DNA from: Acinetobacter haemolyticus CIP 64.3 = MTCC 9819
GTDB taxonomy: Bacteria > Pseudomonadota > Gammaproteobacteria > Pseudomonadales > Moraxellaceae
DNA: 64,000 nt
NCBI RefSeq assembly: GCF_000369065.1
Contig: NZ_KB849802.1
Location: 65,642-129,641 of the forward strand
Direction: 5' to 3'
In this document: piece by piece, positions 54,926-64,000 of the stretch
Layout: each line of letters opens with the position of its first letter
How positions within the stretch are numbered: the first letter of the stretch is position 1
Notes under the pieces: model-generated
Told to the model about the DNA's origin: nothing
Databases searched by the model: none
The model's input: the letters and a program-made list of their open reading frames with translations, nothing else
Translations under genes and position numbers: made by a program

Positions 54926-55543
54926 TTATTCTGGAATATTACGTTGCGATACTGAACGAATGGCTTGCTTTAAAGCCTCATAGCCATGCAAAGGTGGAAA
55001 TTGAGGAAACTCAGCGATTACATTATCTGGTGCATCAAACAAGAATCCATGATCCGCTTCTCCCAACATCGTCGTATCATTATAAGAATCACCTGCCGCA
55101 ATTACACGGAAGTTCAAACCATGCAAAGCTTTAACCGCCTGACGTTTTTGATCTGGTTGACGAAGTTTATACGCGGTAATCATACCATTTTCGTCTGTCT
55201 CTAATTTATGACAGAAAATTGTCGGTTGACCCAGTTGCTGCATTAAAGGATGTGCAAACTCATAAAACGTATCTGAAAGAATAATCAGTTGGAAATGAGT
55301 ACGTACCCAATCAACAAATTCCTTCGCCCCTTCAAAAGGCCCCATATCCGCAATCACCGCTTGAATATCATTTAAACCCAAACCATGTTGTTTTAAGATA
55401 TTTAGACGTTGTGTCATTAGTACATCATAGTCTGGAATATCACGAGTCGTTGCCTCGAGTTCTTTAATCCCTGTTTTTTTTGCAAAATTAATCCAGATTT
55501 CTGGAACTAAAACACCTTCAAGATCTAGGCATACGATTTCCAT
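54926..55543 (-). CDS. thrH: Phosphoserine phosphatase/homoserine phosphotransferase ThrH
   Basis: 205 residues of the HAD superfamily: motif I CLDLEGVLVPE (the DxEGV variant typical of ThrH), motif II SDTF near residue 102, and motif III/IV AAGDSYNDTTML near residue 150. ThrH removes phosphate from phosphoserine and can transfer it to homoserine, linking serine and threonine synthesis. ATG 55543 has GGAA six bases upstream; TTG 55555 is less likely. Confidence 0.92.
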   Translation of the reverse strand: MEIVCLDLEGVLVPEIWINFAKKTGIKELEATTRDIPDYDVLMTQRLNILKQHGLGLNDIQAVIADMGPFEGAKEFVDWVRTHFQLIILSDTFYEFAHPLMQQLGQPTIFCHKLETDENGMITAYKLRQPDQKRQAVKALHGLNFRVIAAGDSYNDTTMLGEADHGFLFDAPDNVIAEFPQFPPLHGYEALKQAIRSVSQRNIPE

Positions 55544-55715
55544 GAATGCTTCCAATGTTGGTTAAAAATTGCTGTATCATACCACTAACATTTTCAATTT
55601 TTGCGCTGTTGTTGAATAAATCAGCTTTATTCTGCAAGATTAAAGTTGAGAGCAAGTAAACTGCTTTGCTTAGAATGATTTACAATTGTGCCCAAGCCTA
55701 TCGCCAGGAACACCC

Positions 55716-56447
55716 ATGACTGTTATTCCGACTATTGACCTTGTGGATGCGCTCGCTGCTGAATATGCAGAAAAATCGCCACGAGAAATTTTAGAACTTG
55801 CTTTAAGTCAACAAGGTGAAATCGCCATTTCATTTTCAGGTGCGGAAGATGTTGTATTGATTGATATCGCTTCTCGTATTGGTAAGCCCTTTCGTGTCTT
55901 TAGCTTAGATACGGGGCGACTACACGCTGAAACCTATCAATTTATTGAAACAGTCCGTAAGCATTACAATATCAATATCGAAATCTGTTTTCCTGAGTCT
56001 GCTGCAGTTCAACAATTCGTCAATGAAAAAGGCTTATTTAGCTTTTTTGAAGATGGTCATCAAGAATGCTGTGGGATTCGTAAAGTTCAACCTCTTCGTA
56101 AAAAATTGGCGACTTTAGATGGTTGGATTACGGGTCAACGAAAAGATCAAAGCCCAACACGCAGTGATGTTCCAGTGGTTCAGGCCGATGTTGGCTTTTC
56201 AGGGGAAGGTAAACAACTGATCAAGTACAACCCACTTGCCAATTGGAGTAGTGCCGATGTATGGAGTTATATCCGTATGATGGAAATTCCATATAATCCA
56301 TTGCATGAGCGTGGTTTTATCTCAATTGGTTGTGAACCTTGCACACGCCCAGTTTTACCTAATCAGCATGAACGTGAAGGTCGTTGGTGGTGGGAAGAAG
56401 CAACTCACAAAGAGTGCGGTTTGCATGCTGGAAATCTAAAAAAATAA
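55716..56447 (+). CDS. cysH: Assimilatory phosphoadenylyl/adenylyl-sulfate reductase
   Basis: 243 residues of the PP-loop superfamily. The P-loop-like [12 protein letters not shown] (about 35-46) binds the nucleotide. Cysteines QECCGIRK (about 129) and GCEPCTRP (about 212) supply the CC...CxxC pairs that bind a [4Fe-4S] cluster, so this is the cluster-containing APS-reductase type rather than E. coli-type CysH, with the C-terminal HKECGLHAG carrying the redox Cys. Function: sulfate assimilation, reducing APS/PAPS to sulfite. ATG 55716 has AGGAA five bases upstream. A terminator follows. Confidence 0.93.
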   Translation: MTVIPTIDLVDALAAEYAEKSPREILELALSQQGEIAISFSGAEDVVLIDIASRIGKPFRVFSLDTGRLHAETYQFIETVRKHYNINIEICFPESAAVQQFVNEKGLFSFFEDGHQECCGIRKVQPLRKKLATLDGWITGQRKDQSPTRSDVPVVQADVGFSGEGKQLIKYNPLANWSSADVWSYIRMMEIPYNPLHERGFISIGCEPCTRPVLPNQHEREGRWWWEEATHKECGLHAGNLKK

Positions 56448-56469
56448 GCTGTAACAATTTTGGTATATA

Positions 56470-56495
56470 AAAACCACTGATTTGTCAGTGGTTTT
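56470..56495 (+). terminator. Rho-independent terminator of cysH
   Basis: AAAACCACTGA-TTTG-TCAGTGGTTTT followed by ATTTTT, an 11-bp stem. Confidence 0.93.
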
Positions 56496-56630
56496 ATTTT
56501 TCCTGACTGCTGTGTACAAAGTCATATTTTAACCAGACGAAAGCGTATATACTGATCTCTACGGTTCAATAATACTAATAAGAGCTCCAAGAGTATCTTA
56601 TAAAAAATGCGATGAGAGACTATATCTGCT

Positions 56631-58019
56631 ATGCGCCCATTACACCCGATCGACTTCATTTTTCTTTCATTAGAAAAAAGACAGCAACCCATGCATGTAG
56701 GTGGGCTGTTTTTATTTGAACTACCTGAAAATGCGTCTCCAACCTTTGTTCATGATCTGGTTGAAGAAATTCGTCAATCAAAAAGCATTCCAGTACCACC
56801 CTTCAACAATCAGTTAAATGGTTTATTTTGGGGTGAAGACAATGAATTCGATTTAGACCATCATTTCCGTCATATTGCGTTACCCAATCCTGGACGTATT
56901 CGTGAATTACTAGTGTATATTTCACAGCAACATAGTTCTCTTATTGACCGTGCTAAACCATTATGGACCTGTGACATTATCGAAGGAATTGAAGGCAACC
57001 GTTTTGCCATGTATTTCAAAATCCATCATGCGATGGTAGATGGCGTCGCAGGTATGCGCCTAATCGAAAAATCGCTTTCAAAAGATCCAAATGAAAAGCA
57101 TGTAGTGCCTTTGTGGTGTGTAGAAGGTAAGCGCGCTAAACGTTTAAAAGCTCCGAAACCACCAAGTGTCAGCAAAATCAAAGGTGTGTGGGATACGATT
57201 AAATCCCAGTGCGAAGTTGCTCCTAAAGTGATGCAAGAACTCTCTCAAACTATTTTTAAAGAGATGGGGAAAAACCCAGACTACGTTTCGACCTTTCAAG
57301 CACCGCCGTCGATCTTAAACCAACGTGTTAGCTCTGCCCGTCGTTTTGCAGCACAATCATTCGAATTAGATCGTTTCCGCACCATCGCCAAAACCCTAGG
57401 CGTGACCTTAAACGACGTCGTTTTGGCTGTATGTGCTGGTGCTTTACGCGAATATTTGATCAGTCATAATAGCTTACCGAAAAAGCCTTTAATCGCTATG
57501 GTGCCAGCATCACTACGTACCGATGACTCAGATGTAAGTAACCGTATTACGATGATTTTGGCCAATCTTGCCACTCATATCGAAGATCCAATCGAACGTT
57601 TGGAAATTATTCGTCGCAGTGTGCAAAACTCCAAACAACGTTTTAGTCGTATGACCGCAAATGAGATTCTAAACTATAGTGCCGTGGTTTATGGTCCAGC
57701 AGGATTAAACATCGCTTCAGGAATGTTACCTAAGCGTCAAGCCTTTAACCTTGTAATTTCTAACGTACCTGGTCCACGTGAACCGTTGTATTGGAATGGG
57801 GCAAAACTCGATGCACTATATCCTGCATCAATCGTGATGGATGGTCAGGCACTCAATATTACCTTAACCAGTTATTTGGATAAATTAGAAGTTGGTTTGA
57901 TCGCATGTCGAAATGCACTACCAAAAATGCAAAACTTACTGACACATCTAGAAGAAGAAATTCAACGTTTTGAACAAAAGATTCAAGAGTTACCGCAAGA
58001 GAAGATTGTAAATTCGTAG
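56631..58019 (+). CDS. atfA: Wax ester synthase/diacylglycerol O-acyltransferase
   Basis: 462 residues, very close to the ADP1 AtfA sequence as I know it (458 residues): start MRPLHPIDFIFLSLEK, the catalytic HHAMVDG motif at about residue 132 and the conserved ISNVPGP near residue 375. The enzyme esterifies fatty acyl-CoA with fatty alcohol or diacylglycerol to make wax esters or triacylglycerol, the carbon storage lipids typical of Acinetobacter; it is associated with the inner membrane face. Monocistronic. Confidence 0.96.
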   Translation: MRPLHPIDFIFLSLEKRQQPMHVGGLFLFELPENASPTFVHDLVEEIRQSKSIPVPPFNNQLNGLFWGEDNEFDLDHHFRHIALPNPGRIRELLVYISQQHSSLIDRAKPLWTCDIIEGIEGNRFAMYFKIHHAMVDGVAGMRLIEKSLSKDPNEKHVVPLWCVEGKRAKRLKAPKPPSVSKIKGVWDTIKSQCEVAPKVMQELSQTIFKEMGKNPDYVSTFQAPPSILNQRVSSARRFAAQSFELDRFRTIAKTLGVTLNDVVLAVCAGALREYLISHNSLPKKPLIAMVPASLRTDDSDVSNRITMILANLATHIEDPIERLEIIRRSVQNSKQRFSRMTANEILNYSAVVYGPAGLNIASGMLPKRQAFNLVISNVPGPREPLYWNGAKLDALYPASIVMDGQALNITLTSYLDKLEVGLIACRNALPKMQNLLTHLEEEIQRFEQKIQELPQEKIVNS

Positions 58020-58028
58020 AGAAAAATT

Positions 58029-58050
58029 AAGGGGCTTTCAATGGCCCCTT
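58029..58050 (+). terminator. Hairpin after atfA
   Basis: AAGGGGC and GCCCCTT pair around an 8-base loop, 9 bp after the stop; ACTTTTT follows. It overlaps the stop codon of the convergent small gene. Confidence 0.7.
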
Positions 58051-58222
58051 ACTTTTTAATTGCGCGACAACGTTGTAGCAATTGATGGCAGGCTGAACGA
58101 ATCATTGCCGTAGTAATCGGAACTTCTTTACCTTGGCTATCGACCATATAACAAGTGTTCACAGGATTGCTGTCTAAAACATGCTTAAAACCGTGACTCA
58201 CTAATCTTTTACTTACATTCAT
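58049..58222 (-). CDS. Small conserved protein, PA1571 family-like
   Basis: 57 codons, start ATG 58222 with GAGG eight bases upstream, sequence MNVSKRLVSHGFKHVLDSN... . The centre VDSQGKEVPITTAMIRSACHQL strongly resembles what I know of the Pseudomonas PA1571 family (D.QGREVPIT.AMI..AC). Function unknown; no domain beyond this. It converges on atfA, and its stop codon lies in the atfA terminator stem. Confidence 0.75.
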   Translation of the reverse strand: MNVSKRLVSHGFKHVLDSNPVNTCYMVDSQGKEVPITTAMIRSACHQLLQRCRAIKK

Positions 58223-58356
58223 TTTATATACCTCATTATATTTGCTAAGACATTGAAAAATGCCTATGGCTAATCTTATGGTTCTAGTATTTAAAATTCA
58301 TGATCGAAAGTAAAATTTCAGTTGTAACAAGGATTAAGCGAAATCTTGTTACAACT

Positions 58357-59811
58357 TTAGCTTAAAATGATATCGTATTGCTCTTGCGTATATAAATTTT
58401 CCACTTGGAATTTTATGACACGGTTCACAAAATGCTCCAAATCCGCGACGGCTGGGGCTTCTGCTGTTAAAAGCCGATCAATCACTGCTGGATGCGCAAC
58501 GACAGTAAAGCCACCCTTGGAATCAAATGCACGCGCATATCGCATGATCTCGCGAAATATCTCGTAACATACTGTCTCTGCTGTCTTCACATAACCGCGT
58601 CCTTGACAAGTTGGACATGATTCACAAAGTAGATGTTCCAAAGATTCACGAGTTCGCTTACGAGTCATTTCAACCAAACCCAGTTCTGAAACTTGAGTAA
58701 TTTTGGTTTTGGCATGATCGCGTTCAAGCATTTTTTCAAACTGACGCATCACTTCTTCCCGATGCCCAGCTTCCTGCATATCAATAAAATCAATGATGAT
58801 GATACCGCCCAAGTTTCGCAAACGGAGTTGTCTGCTAATGACTTGGGTCGCTTCCATATTGGTTTTAAAAACTGTGTCTTCTAGGCTTCGCCCACCGACA
58901 TAGGAACCAGTATTAACATCAATGGTGGTCATCGCTTCTGTCTGATCAAGCATCAGATAGCCACCCGATTTAAGTGCTACACGCGTTTGTAAAGCTTTTT
59001 GAATATCTTCTTCGACATTGTATAAATCAAAAAGTGGTTTTTCACCCGGATAATGCAGCAAACGATTTTGAATGGTCGGCACAAACTCCTTGACGAAGTC
59101 ATTCAACTTGCCATGAATTTCGCGCGAATCCACATAGATTTTAGCGGTTTCATCGCTGGCTAAATCCCGCACAATACGTTGAGGTAAAGGAAGCTCTTCA
59201 AAAATTAGCTCAGGTGTTGAAACTTCTTTTTGCTTCCGTTGAATGAATTCCCACAGTTTACTCAAGTAATTCATGTCTTGTGCAATCGCCGCTTCATCCA
59301 CCCCTTCCGCAGCAGTGCGTACAATCACACTTCCAGGTAGGTTATGTTCAGCTTGAATATGCTCAATAATCCCACGCAAACGATCACGCTCTTCTTCCGC
59401 TTCAATGCGCTGAGATACCCCGATATGATTCCCATAAGGCATCAGCACAAGATAACGCGATGGGATCGAAAGATCTGTACTGAGTCGAGCCCCTTTGGTT
59501 CCGAGCATGTCTTTCATCACTTGCACGGTAAGCATTTGCCCAGGATGCAACAACTCAAAAACGTTAGGCGTCGGTTGTGAACGAGGCCAGACCATATCAT
59601 TGATATGCAAGAATGCTGTTCGAGATAATCCAATATCAACAAAAGCAGCTTGCATGCCCGGCAGTACACGGACAACCTTGCCTTTATAAATATTACCCAC
59701 TAAACCACGTTTTGCCGTACGCTCAACAAATAGTTCATTGACCGTACCATTTTCAATCAACGCAACCCGACACTCCATCGGTGTAACGTTAATCAGCAAC
59801 TCTTCTGCCAT
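58357..59811 (-). CDS. rng: Ribonuclease G
   Basis: 484 residues of the RNase E/G family: S1 domain around 38-120 (YKGKVVRVLPGMQAAFVDIGL), catalytic region with metal-binding Asp in TTIDVNTG (about 304), second Asp in IIDFIDM (about 347) and the zinc-link CESCPTCQGRG (about 410). It trims 16S rRNA 5' ends and turns over mRNA. ATG 59811 (MAEELL) is chosen over the TTG at 59817. Follows maf after 54 bp in an mreBCD-maf-rng order, common in gammaproteobacteria. Confidence 0.95.
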   Translation of the reverse strand: MAEELLINVTPMECRVALIENGTVNELFVERTAKRGLVGNIYKGKVVRVLPGMQAAFVDIGLSRTAFLHINDMVWPRSQPTPNVFELLHPGQMLTVQVMKDMLGTKGARLSTDLSIPSRYLVLMPYGNHIGVSQRIEAEEERDRLRGIIEHIQAEHNLPGSVIVRTAAEGVDEAAIAQDMNYLSKLWEFIQRKQKEVSTPELIFEELPLPQRIVRDLASDETAKIYVDSREIHGKLNDFVKEFVPTIQNRLLHYPGEKPLFDLYNVEEDIQKALQTRVALKSGGYLMLDQTEAMTTIDVNTGSYVGGRSLEDTVFKTNMEATQVISRQLRLRNLGGIIIIDFIDMQEAGHREEVMRQFEKMLERDHAKTKITQVSELGLVEMTRKRTRESLEHLLCESCPTCQGRGYVKTAETVCYEIFREIMRYARAFDSKGGFTVVAHPAVIDRLLTAEAPAVADLEHFVNRVIKFQVENLYTQEQYDIILS

Positions 59812-59865
59812 AACCAACTCAAAACTTTTATAAAAATTCTTATGCCGACAGCGTTAATGCAGAAT

Positions 59866-60426
59866 TTATGCTTTAACGCTTTCTAATAACTGTACTGTTT
59901 CATGCAAAGGCAGCCCCACCACATTACTATAACTGCCCCTTATTTGTGGAATATATTGTGCAGCAATTCCTTGAATGGCATATCCACCTGCTTTGCCAAT
60001 CGGCTCACCAGTTGCCCAATACTTTTCCATTTCTGCGTGGCTAAGCGTTTGCAACTCGACTTGTGTCCGCACTACTGTACTGCATATTTGAATACGACTG
60101 GCAACACAGACGCCAGAAAATACATCATGCCACTGCCCAGAAAGCTGTGACCACATTTCAAAAGCATGTTGCTTTGATTCAGGCTTACCTAAAATCTTTC
60201 CAGCAAAACTTAAACTGGTATCTGCTGCGATTACAATTGCAGCAGGAAATTGAGCTAAAACAGCACGCGCTTTTTCTCTTGCCAACCGTTCCACATAATG
60301 CACAACCGTTTCAGCATCCCTTACTGTCTCATCAATGTCTGGACTAAAAACTTCAAAGTCCAAACCCAGTTGCGATAAAAGCTCCTGCCTACGCGGCGAG
60401 CTGGATGCGAGAATTATATGCGCCAT
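59866..60426 (-). CDS. maf: Maf family nucleotide pyrophosphatase (YhdE type)
   Basis: 186 residues. N-terminal SSSPRRQELL motif (residues 8-17) typical of Maf, a VIAADTS metal-binding strand near residue 66, KPESKQHAF near 81 and the IGKAGGYAIQG signature near residue 143. The enzymes hydrolyse non-canonical nucleotides such as dTTP/UTP analogues and affect septum formation. Overlaps mreD by 13 bp, so translationally coupled. Confidence 0.94.
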   Translation of the reverse strand: MAHIILASSSPRRQELLSQLGLDFEVFSPDIDETVRDAETVVHYVERLAREKARAVLAQFPAAIVIAADTSLSFAGKILGKPESKQHAFEMWSQLSGQWHDVFSGVCVASRIQICSTVVRTQVELQTLSHAEMEKYWATGEPIGKAGGYAIQGIAAQYIPQIRGSYSNVVGLPLHETVQLLESVKA

Positions 60427-60908
60427 TTATGTAAACAATAATAAAGGATCGGCCAAGCTAAAACACCCGTAATCAACGGTTGCCAATGTCGAGCTAGAGA
60501 AAAATGCATACCTGTTATGGTCTGACACATCCATAAAAAAGTGATATGCATCACTATGGCAATACTTGCAATCACCCACGAATTACCAAAAGTTAAAATT
60601 CGTCGTTCACGTATGAAATAGCGTGTCGCAAAACAAATTAGCACAAAACTTAATGCGTTTAACCCCAGTGGCGCATCTAAAAGTAAATCAGCAAAAATCC
60701 CCATACCGAAGGCAAACCAGATCCCACACCAAACAGGTTGATAAAGAATCCAGAACAGCATCACCATCAACATCACCGCAGGTCGCCATCCTGACAACTC
60801 ATACGCCAACGGATAGACCATCAACACCGATGCAATCACAATCGAGATGATGATCATCAACAAAGGATCTTTATTGGATTTGCTATAACTTAACTTAGCG
60901 ATTGGCAT
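60414..60908 (-). CDS. mreD: Rod shape-determining protein MreD
   Basis: 164 residues with about five membrane helices, family-typical (GFxxDLLLDAPLGLNAL block about residue 78: FADLLLDAPLGLNALSF). Inner-membrane partner of MreC in the elongasome. ATG 60908 overlaps the mreC stop by 14 bp and has AGGAG seven bases upstream, which fixes the start; the longer frame to 60962 is not needed. Confidence 0.93.
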   Translation of the reverse strand: MPIAKLSYSKSNKDPLLMIIISIVIASVLMVYPLAYELSGWRPAVMLMVMLFWILYQPVWCGIWFAFGMGIFADLLLDAPLGLNALSFVLICFATRYFIRERRILTFGNSWVIASIAIVMHITFLWMCQTITGMHFSLARHWQPLITGVLAWPILYYCLHKWRI

Positions 60909-61752
60909 AAGGCTGCTCCTTTGCCAATGACTCTGAGAACAGAACCACGACATGATGACCACTTGCCAGTTGAGCCGCTGGCACTACATCAATTTCAGCA
61001 AATTCACCAGAATTATGACGACTGACTTTCGATACTGTCCCGACCAAGTAACCTGCAGGGAAATGCTCACCTAAACCAGAACTGAACACCTTATCCCCAA
61101 CTTTGATGTTTGCACTGGTCGCCACGTAGTCCATTTTTAACTGACCTAAATCACCAGTACCCGACACAATTGCACGCATACCCGTCCGCTCTAAGCGCAC
61201 TGATAAAGAATGCTCTTTGTCAGATAACAACATCACGCGCGCACTATGTGGATAGACATTGATGATCTGTCCCATGATGCCCTGATCATCCAAAACTGTT
61301 TGTCCAATTTTAAGCTGATCGGCAGAACCACGGTTGATAATAATGATATGACGTAATGGATCCGCATCCGTTCCAATCACTTCAGCAATCTGCATACGTC
61401 CATCAATGATCAATGGCGTATCTAATAAACCTCTTAGACGGTTATTTTCAGCAGAAAGTTCAGATAATTTTTGGAGTCGAACACGTGCTTGCAATAGCTC
61501 TGCTTGCATCGCAGTATTTTCACGACGCAATTGAGCTTCAGATTTGGTTTGTTGATTCAGCCATTCTCGCGACAGTACTGGATAACTCGCCAATGCATAA
61601 ATTGGGTTATACGCGGCGTACAAGACATCCCTTGCTGGTTTAATCACATGTGGCATGCGCCAATCAAAAAATAGCACTACCAAACATGTGATCACTGCAA
61701 TAACAAATGAGCGAAAAGATGGCGGTTGTCTTGAAAAAAGATTCGGTTGCAC
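60895..61752 (-). CDS. mreC: Rod shape-determining protein MreC
   Basis: 285 residues: a single N-terminal membrane helix (FRSFVIAVITCLVVLFF), a coiled coil (SEAQLRRENTAMQAELLQAR, about 70-110), and two beta-barrel periplasmic domains with the conserved DQGIMGQI and FSSGLGEHFPAGYLVG. Bridges MreB and the wall synthases PBP2/RodA. Starts 17 bp after mreB. Confidence 0.95.
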   Translation of the reverse strand: MQPNLFSRQPPSFRSFVIAVITCLVVLFFDWRMPHVIKPARDVLYAAYNPIYALASYPVLSREWLNQQTKSEAQLRRENTAMQAELLQARVRLQKLSELSAENNRLRGLLDTPLIIDGRMQIAEVIGTDADPLRHIIIINRGSADQLKIGQTVLDDQGIMGQIINVYPHSARVMLLSDKEHSLSVRLERTGMRAIVSGTGDLGQLKMDYVATSANIKVGDKVFSSGLGEHFPAGYLVGTVSKVSRHNSGEFAEIDVVPAAQLASGHHVVVLFSESLAKEQPYANR

Positions 61753-61769
61753 CGCCTAGTCCTTATGGT

Positions 61770-62855
<1,086 letters not shown>

Positions 62856-62943
62856 TTAACTAAATGTGATGATTTGAACAAGTCAATCGCTTATTATAAC
62901 GCACGATATTTTGAAATTTTTTGATACTGAATTAGGTAAAGTT

Positions 62944-63261
62944 ATGTCTACATCATCCGATGCTCCACAGACGGCGGATCTAAATGCGCAAACTGTATCG
63001 CAAATTGCAAATTTGGCACGCTTATCGCTAAACGACACGCAATCTGCTGAATATGCTCAAAGTTTAAATAAAATTCTGGGCATGATGGAAAGCTTGAAAG
63101 GCATTAATACCGATGATGTTGAGCCTTTGAAAAGCCCATTTGACAACCCACAACCATTACGCACAGATGCAGTCACGGAAAGCAATCATCGCGATGAATA
63201 TCAAGCAATCGCACCTGCTACCGAAGCTGGTTTGTACCTTGTACCTCGTGTAATTGAATAA
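62944..63261 (+). CDS. gatC: Glutamyl/aspartyl-tRNA amidotransferase subunit C
   Basis: 105 residues. The GatC family core is seen as [12 protein letters not shown] (about 18-29), the [15 protein letters not shown] helix-turn and RTDAVTES. GatC wraps around GatA-GatB in the transamidation of Glu-tRNA-Gln or Asp-tRNA-Asn. ATG 62944 with AGG seven bases upstream is chosen over the frame's upstream ATG at 62911. gatA follows 53 bp later. Confidence 0.94.
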   Translation: MSTSSDAPQTADLNAQTVSQIANLARLSLNDTQSAEYAQSLNKILGMMESLKGINTDDVEPLKSPFDNPQPLRTDAVTESNHRDEYQAIAPATEAGLYLVPRVIE

Positions 63262-63314
63262 TTTTTATTCAATTAACTTTTATTTTATATTTAGAATGTA
63301 AAGAAATTTTTCAT

Positions 63315-64000
63315 ATGACAGATTTACATCGCTTATCAATTCGTGAACTTTCTGAAGGCTTAAAACAAGCCCAATTTTCATCACGTGAATTGACTGAACA
63401 TTATTTAAAACGTATCGCCAAAATTGACGCAAAAGTAAAAAGTTATGTGACGGTGACCGCAGAGCAAGCCTTAGTAGAGGCGGATGCGGCTGATGCAGTA
63501 ATCAAATCAGGCAATGCACATGCGTTGGCAGGTATTCCACTTGCACATAAAGATATTTTTTGTACCCAAGGCATTAAAACCACTGCGGGTTCAAAAATGC
63601 TGGACAATTTCATTTCACCTTATGACGCAACTGTGGTTGCCAAAGCTAAAGCCGCAGGTCTTGTGACTTTAGGTAAGGTGAATATGGATGAATTCGCCAT
63701 GGGTTCAACCTCTGAAAGCTCTTACTTTGGTGCAACCGGCAACCCGTGGGCCTTAGATCATGTCCCGGGTGGTTCATCAGGTGGCTCTGCTGCAGCTGTA
63801 GCGGCTGATCTTGCGCCAATCGCAACAGGTACAGACACAGGTGGTTCAATTCGCCAACCAGCTTCATTTTGTGGCTTAACGGGCTTAAAACCGACTTATG
63901 GTCGTGTTTCTCGCTTCGGTATGATTGCCTATGCCTCATCATTGGATCAAGGCGGTCCAATGGCACGTTCAGCAGAAGACTGTGCCTACCTCATGAATGT
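63315..64000 (+). CDS. gatA: Glutamyl/aspartyl-tRNA amidotransferase subunit A (3' end outside window)
   Basis: 228 codons are visible from ATG 63315. The amidase-signature catalytic elements are intact: Lys in PLAHKDIF (about 78), the cis-Ser region [13 protein letters not shown] (about 152) and nucleophile Ser in [12 protein letters not shown] (about 177). GatA releases ammonia from glutamine for the tRNA-dependent amidation with GatB and GatC. The window ends in the middle of the gene. Confidence 0.95.
   Translation, partial: MTDLHRLSIRELSEGLKQAQFSSRELTEHYLKRIAKIDAKVKSYVTVTAEQALVEADAADAVIKSGNAHALAGIPLAHKDIFCTQGIKTTAGSKMLDNFISPYDATVVAKAKAAGLVTLGKVNMDEFAMGSTSESSYFGATGNPWALDHVPGGSSGGSAAAVAADLAPIATGTDTGGSIRQPASFCGLTGLKPTYGRVSRFGMIAYASSLDQGGPMARSAEDCAYLMN

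Overview
The window reads as chromosomal DNA of an Acinetobacter species. The supporting evidence is a fairly low GC content, a pmrCAB polymyxin-response operon, an AtfA-type wax ester synthase/DGAT, a vanillate (van) catabolic cluster with an AAHS transporter and an OprD-type porin, a DcaP-like coiled-coil porin, small Acinetobacter-type hypothetical proteins, and a 1,087-bp IS30-family element matching what I recall of ISAba125. Species cannot be fixed from sequence alone; the Pmr proteins look clearly divergent from those I recall for A. baumannii.

Layout. 1-2.2 kb: the start of a short-chain dehydrogenase and a tandem pair of paralogous hypothetical proteins. 2.4-5.3 kb: valS. 5.3-8.5 kb: a small accessory patch with an AT-rich OLD-like AAA ATPase, a DUF559 (Vsr-like) nuclease next to two inverted GC-rich palindromic repeats, and a coiled-coil protein with a late J domain. 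8.6-14.7 kb: an AEC transporter, an ammonium transporter and a gltIJKL glutamate/aspartate ABC operon. 14.9-19.5 kb: a kinase-fold protein converging on pmrB, then pmrCAB with a clear PmrA box. 19.6-29.9 kb: DcaP-like porin, MFS transporter, acyltransferase, patatin lipoprotein, nfeD-SPFH pair, ispA with a strongly structured leader, orphan prpF, amino-acid permease and tRNA-Arg(CCU). 30-35.8 kb: the vanillate regulon (vanK and porin on one strand, vanAB on the other, vanR converging on vanB), with two VanR-type operators in the divergent promoter region. 35.9-40.3 kb: a Fur-box-controlled divergon of DUF6607 lipid/haem-associated protein, TonB receptor and HmuY-like lipoprotein.

40.4-42.0 kb: a PAP2 phosphatase gene broken by the IS30-family element. 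The 3-bp target duplication (AGA) is intact and removing the IS restores a 184-residue reading frame exactly. 42.2-43.6 kb: coniferyl-aldehyde dehydrogenase, which fits with vanillate use (lignin-derived phenolics). 43.7-51.4 kb: kdpABCDE, without a visible kdpF. 51.9-54.8 kb: two tandem FadL-like porins, one with an insertion of about 90 residues. 54.9-64 kb: thrH, cysH, atfA, a PA1571-like small protein, rng, maf, mreDCB, and divergently gatC and gatA (cut by the window end).

The most interesting items are: the OLD-like ATPase and the DUF559 gene with its flanking palindromes (candidate defence or domesticated mobile module); the ispA leader, in which the Shine-Dalgarno sequence is paired inside a long hairpin; the IS-disrupted PAP2 gene; the possible three-arm attenuator before nfeD; and the kinase-like gene abutting pmrB.
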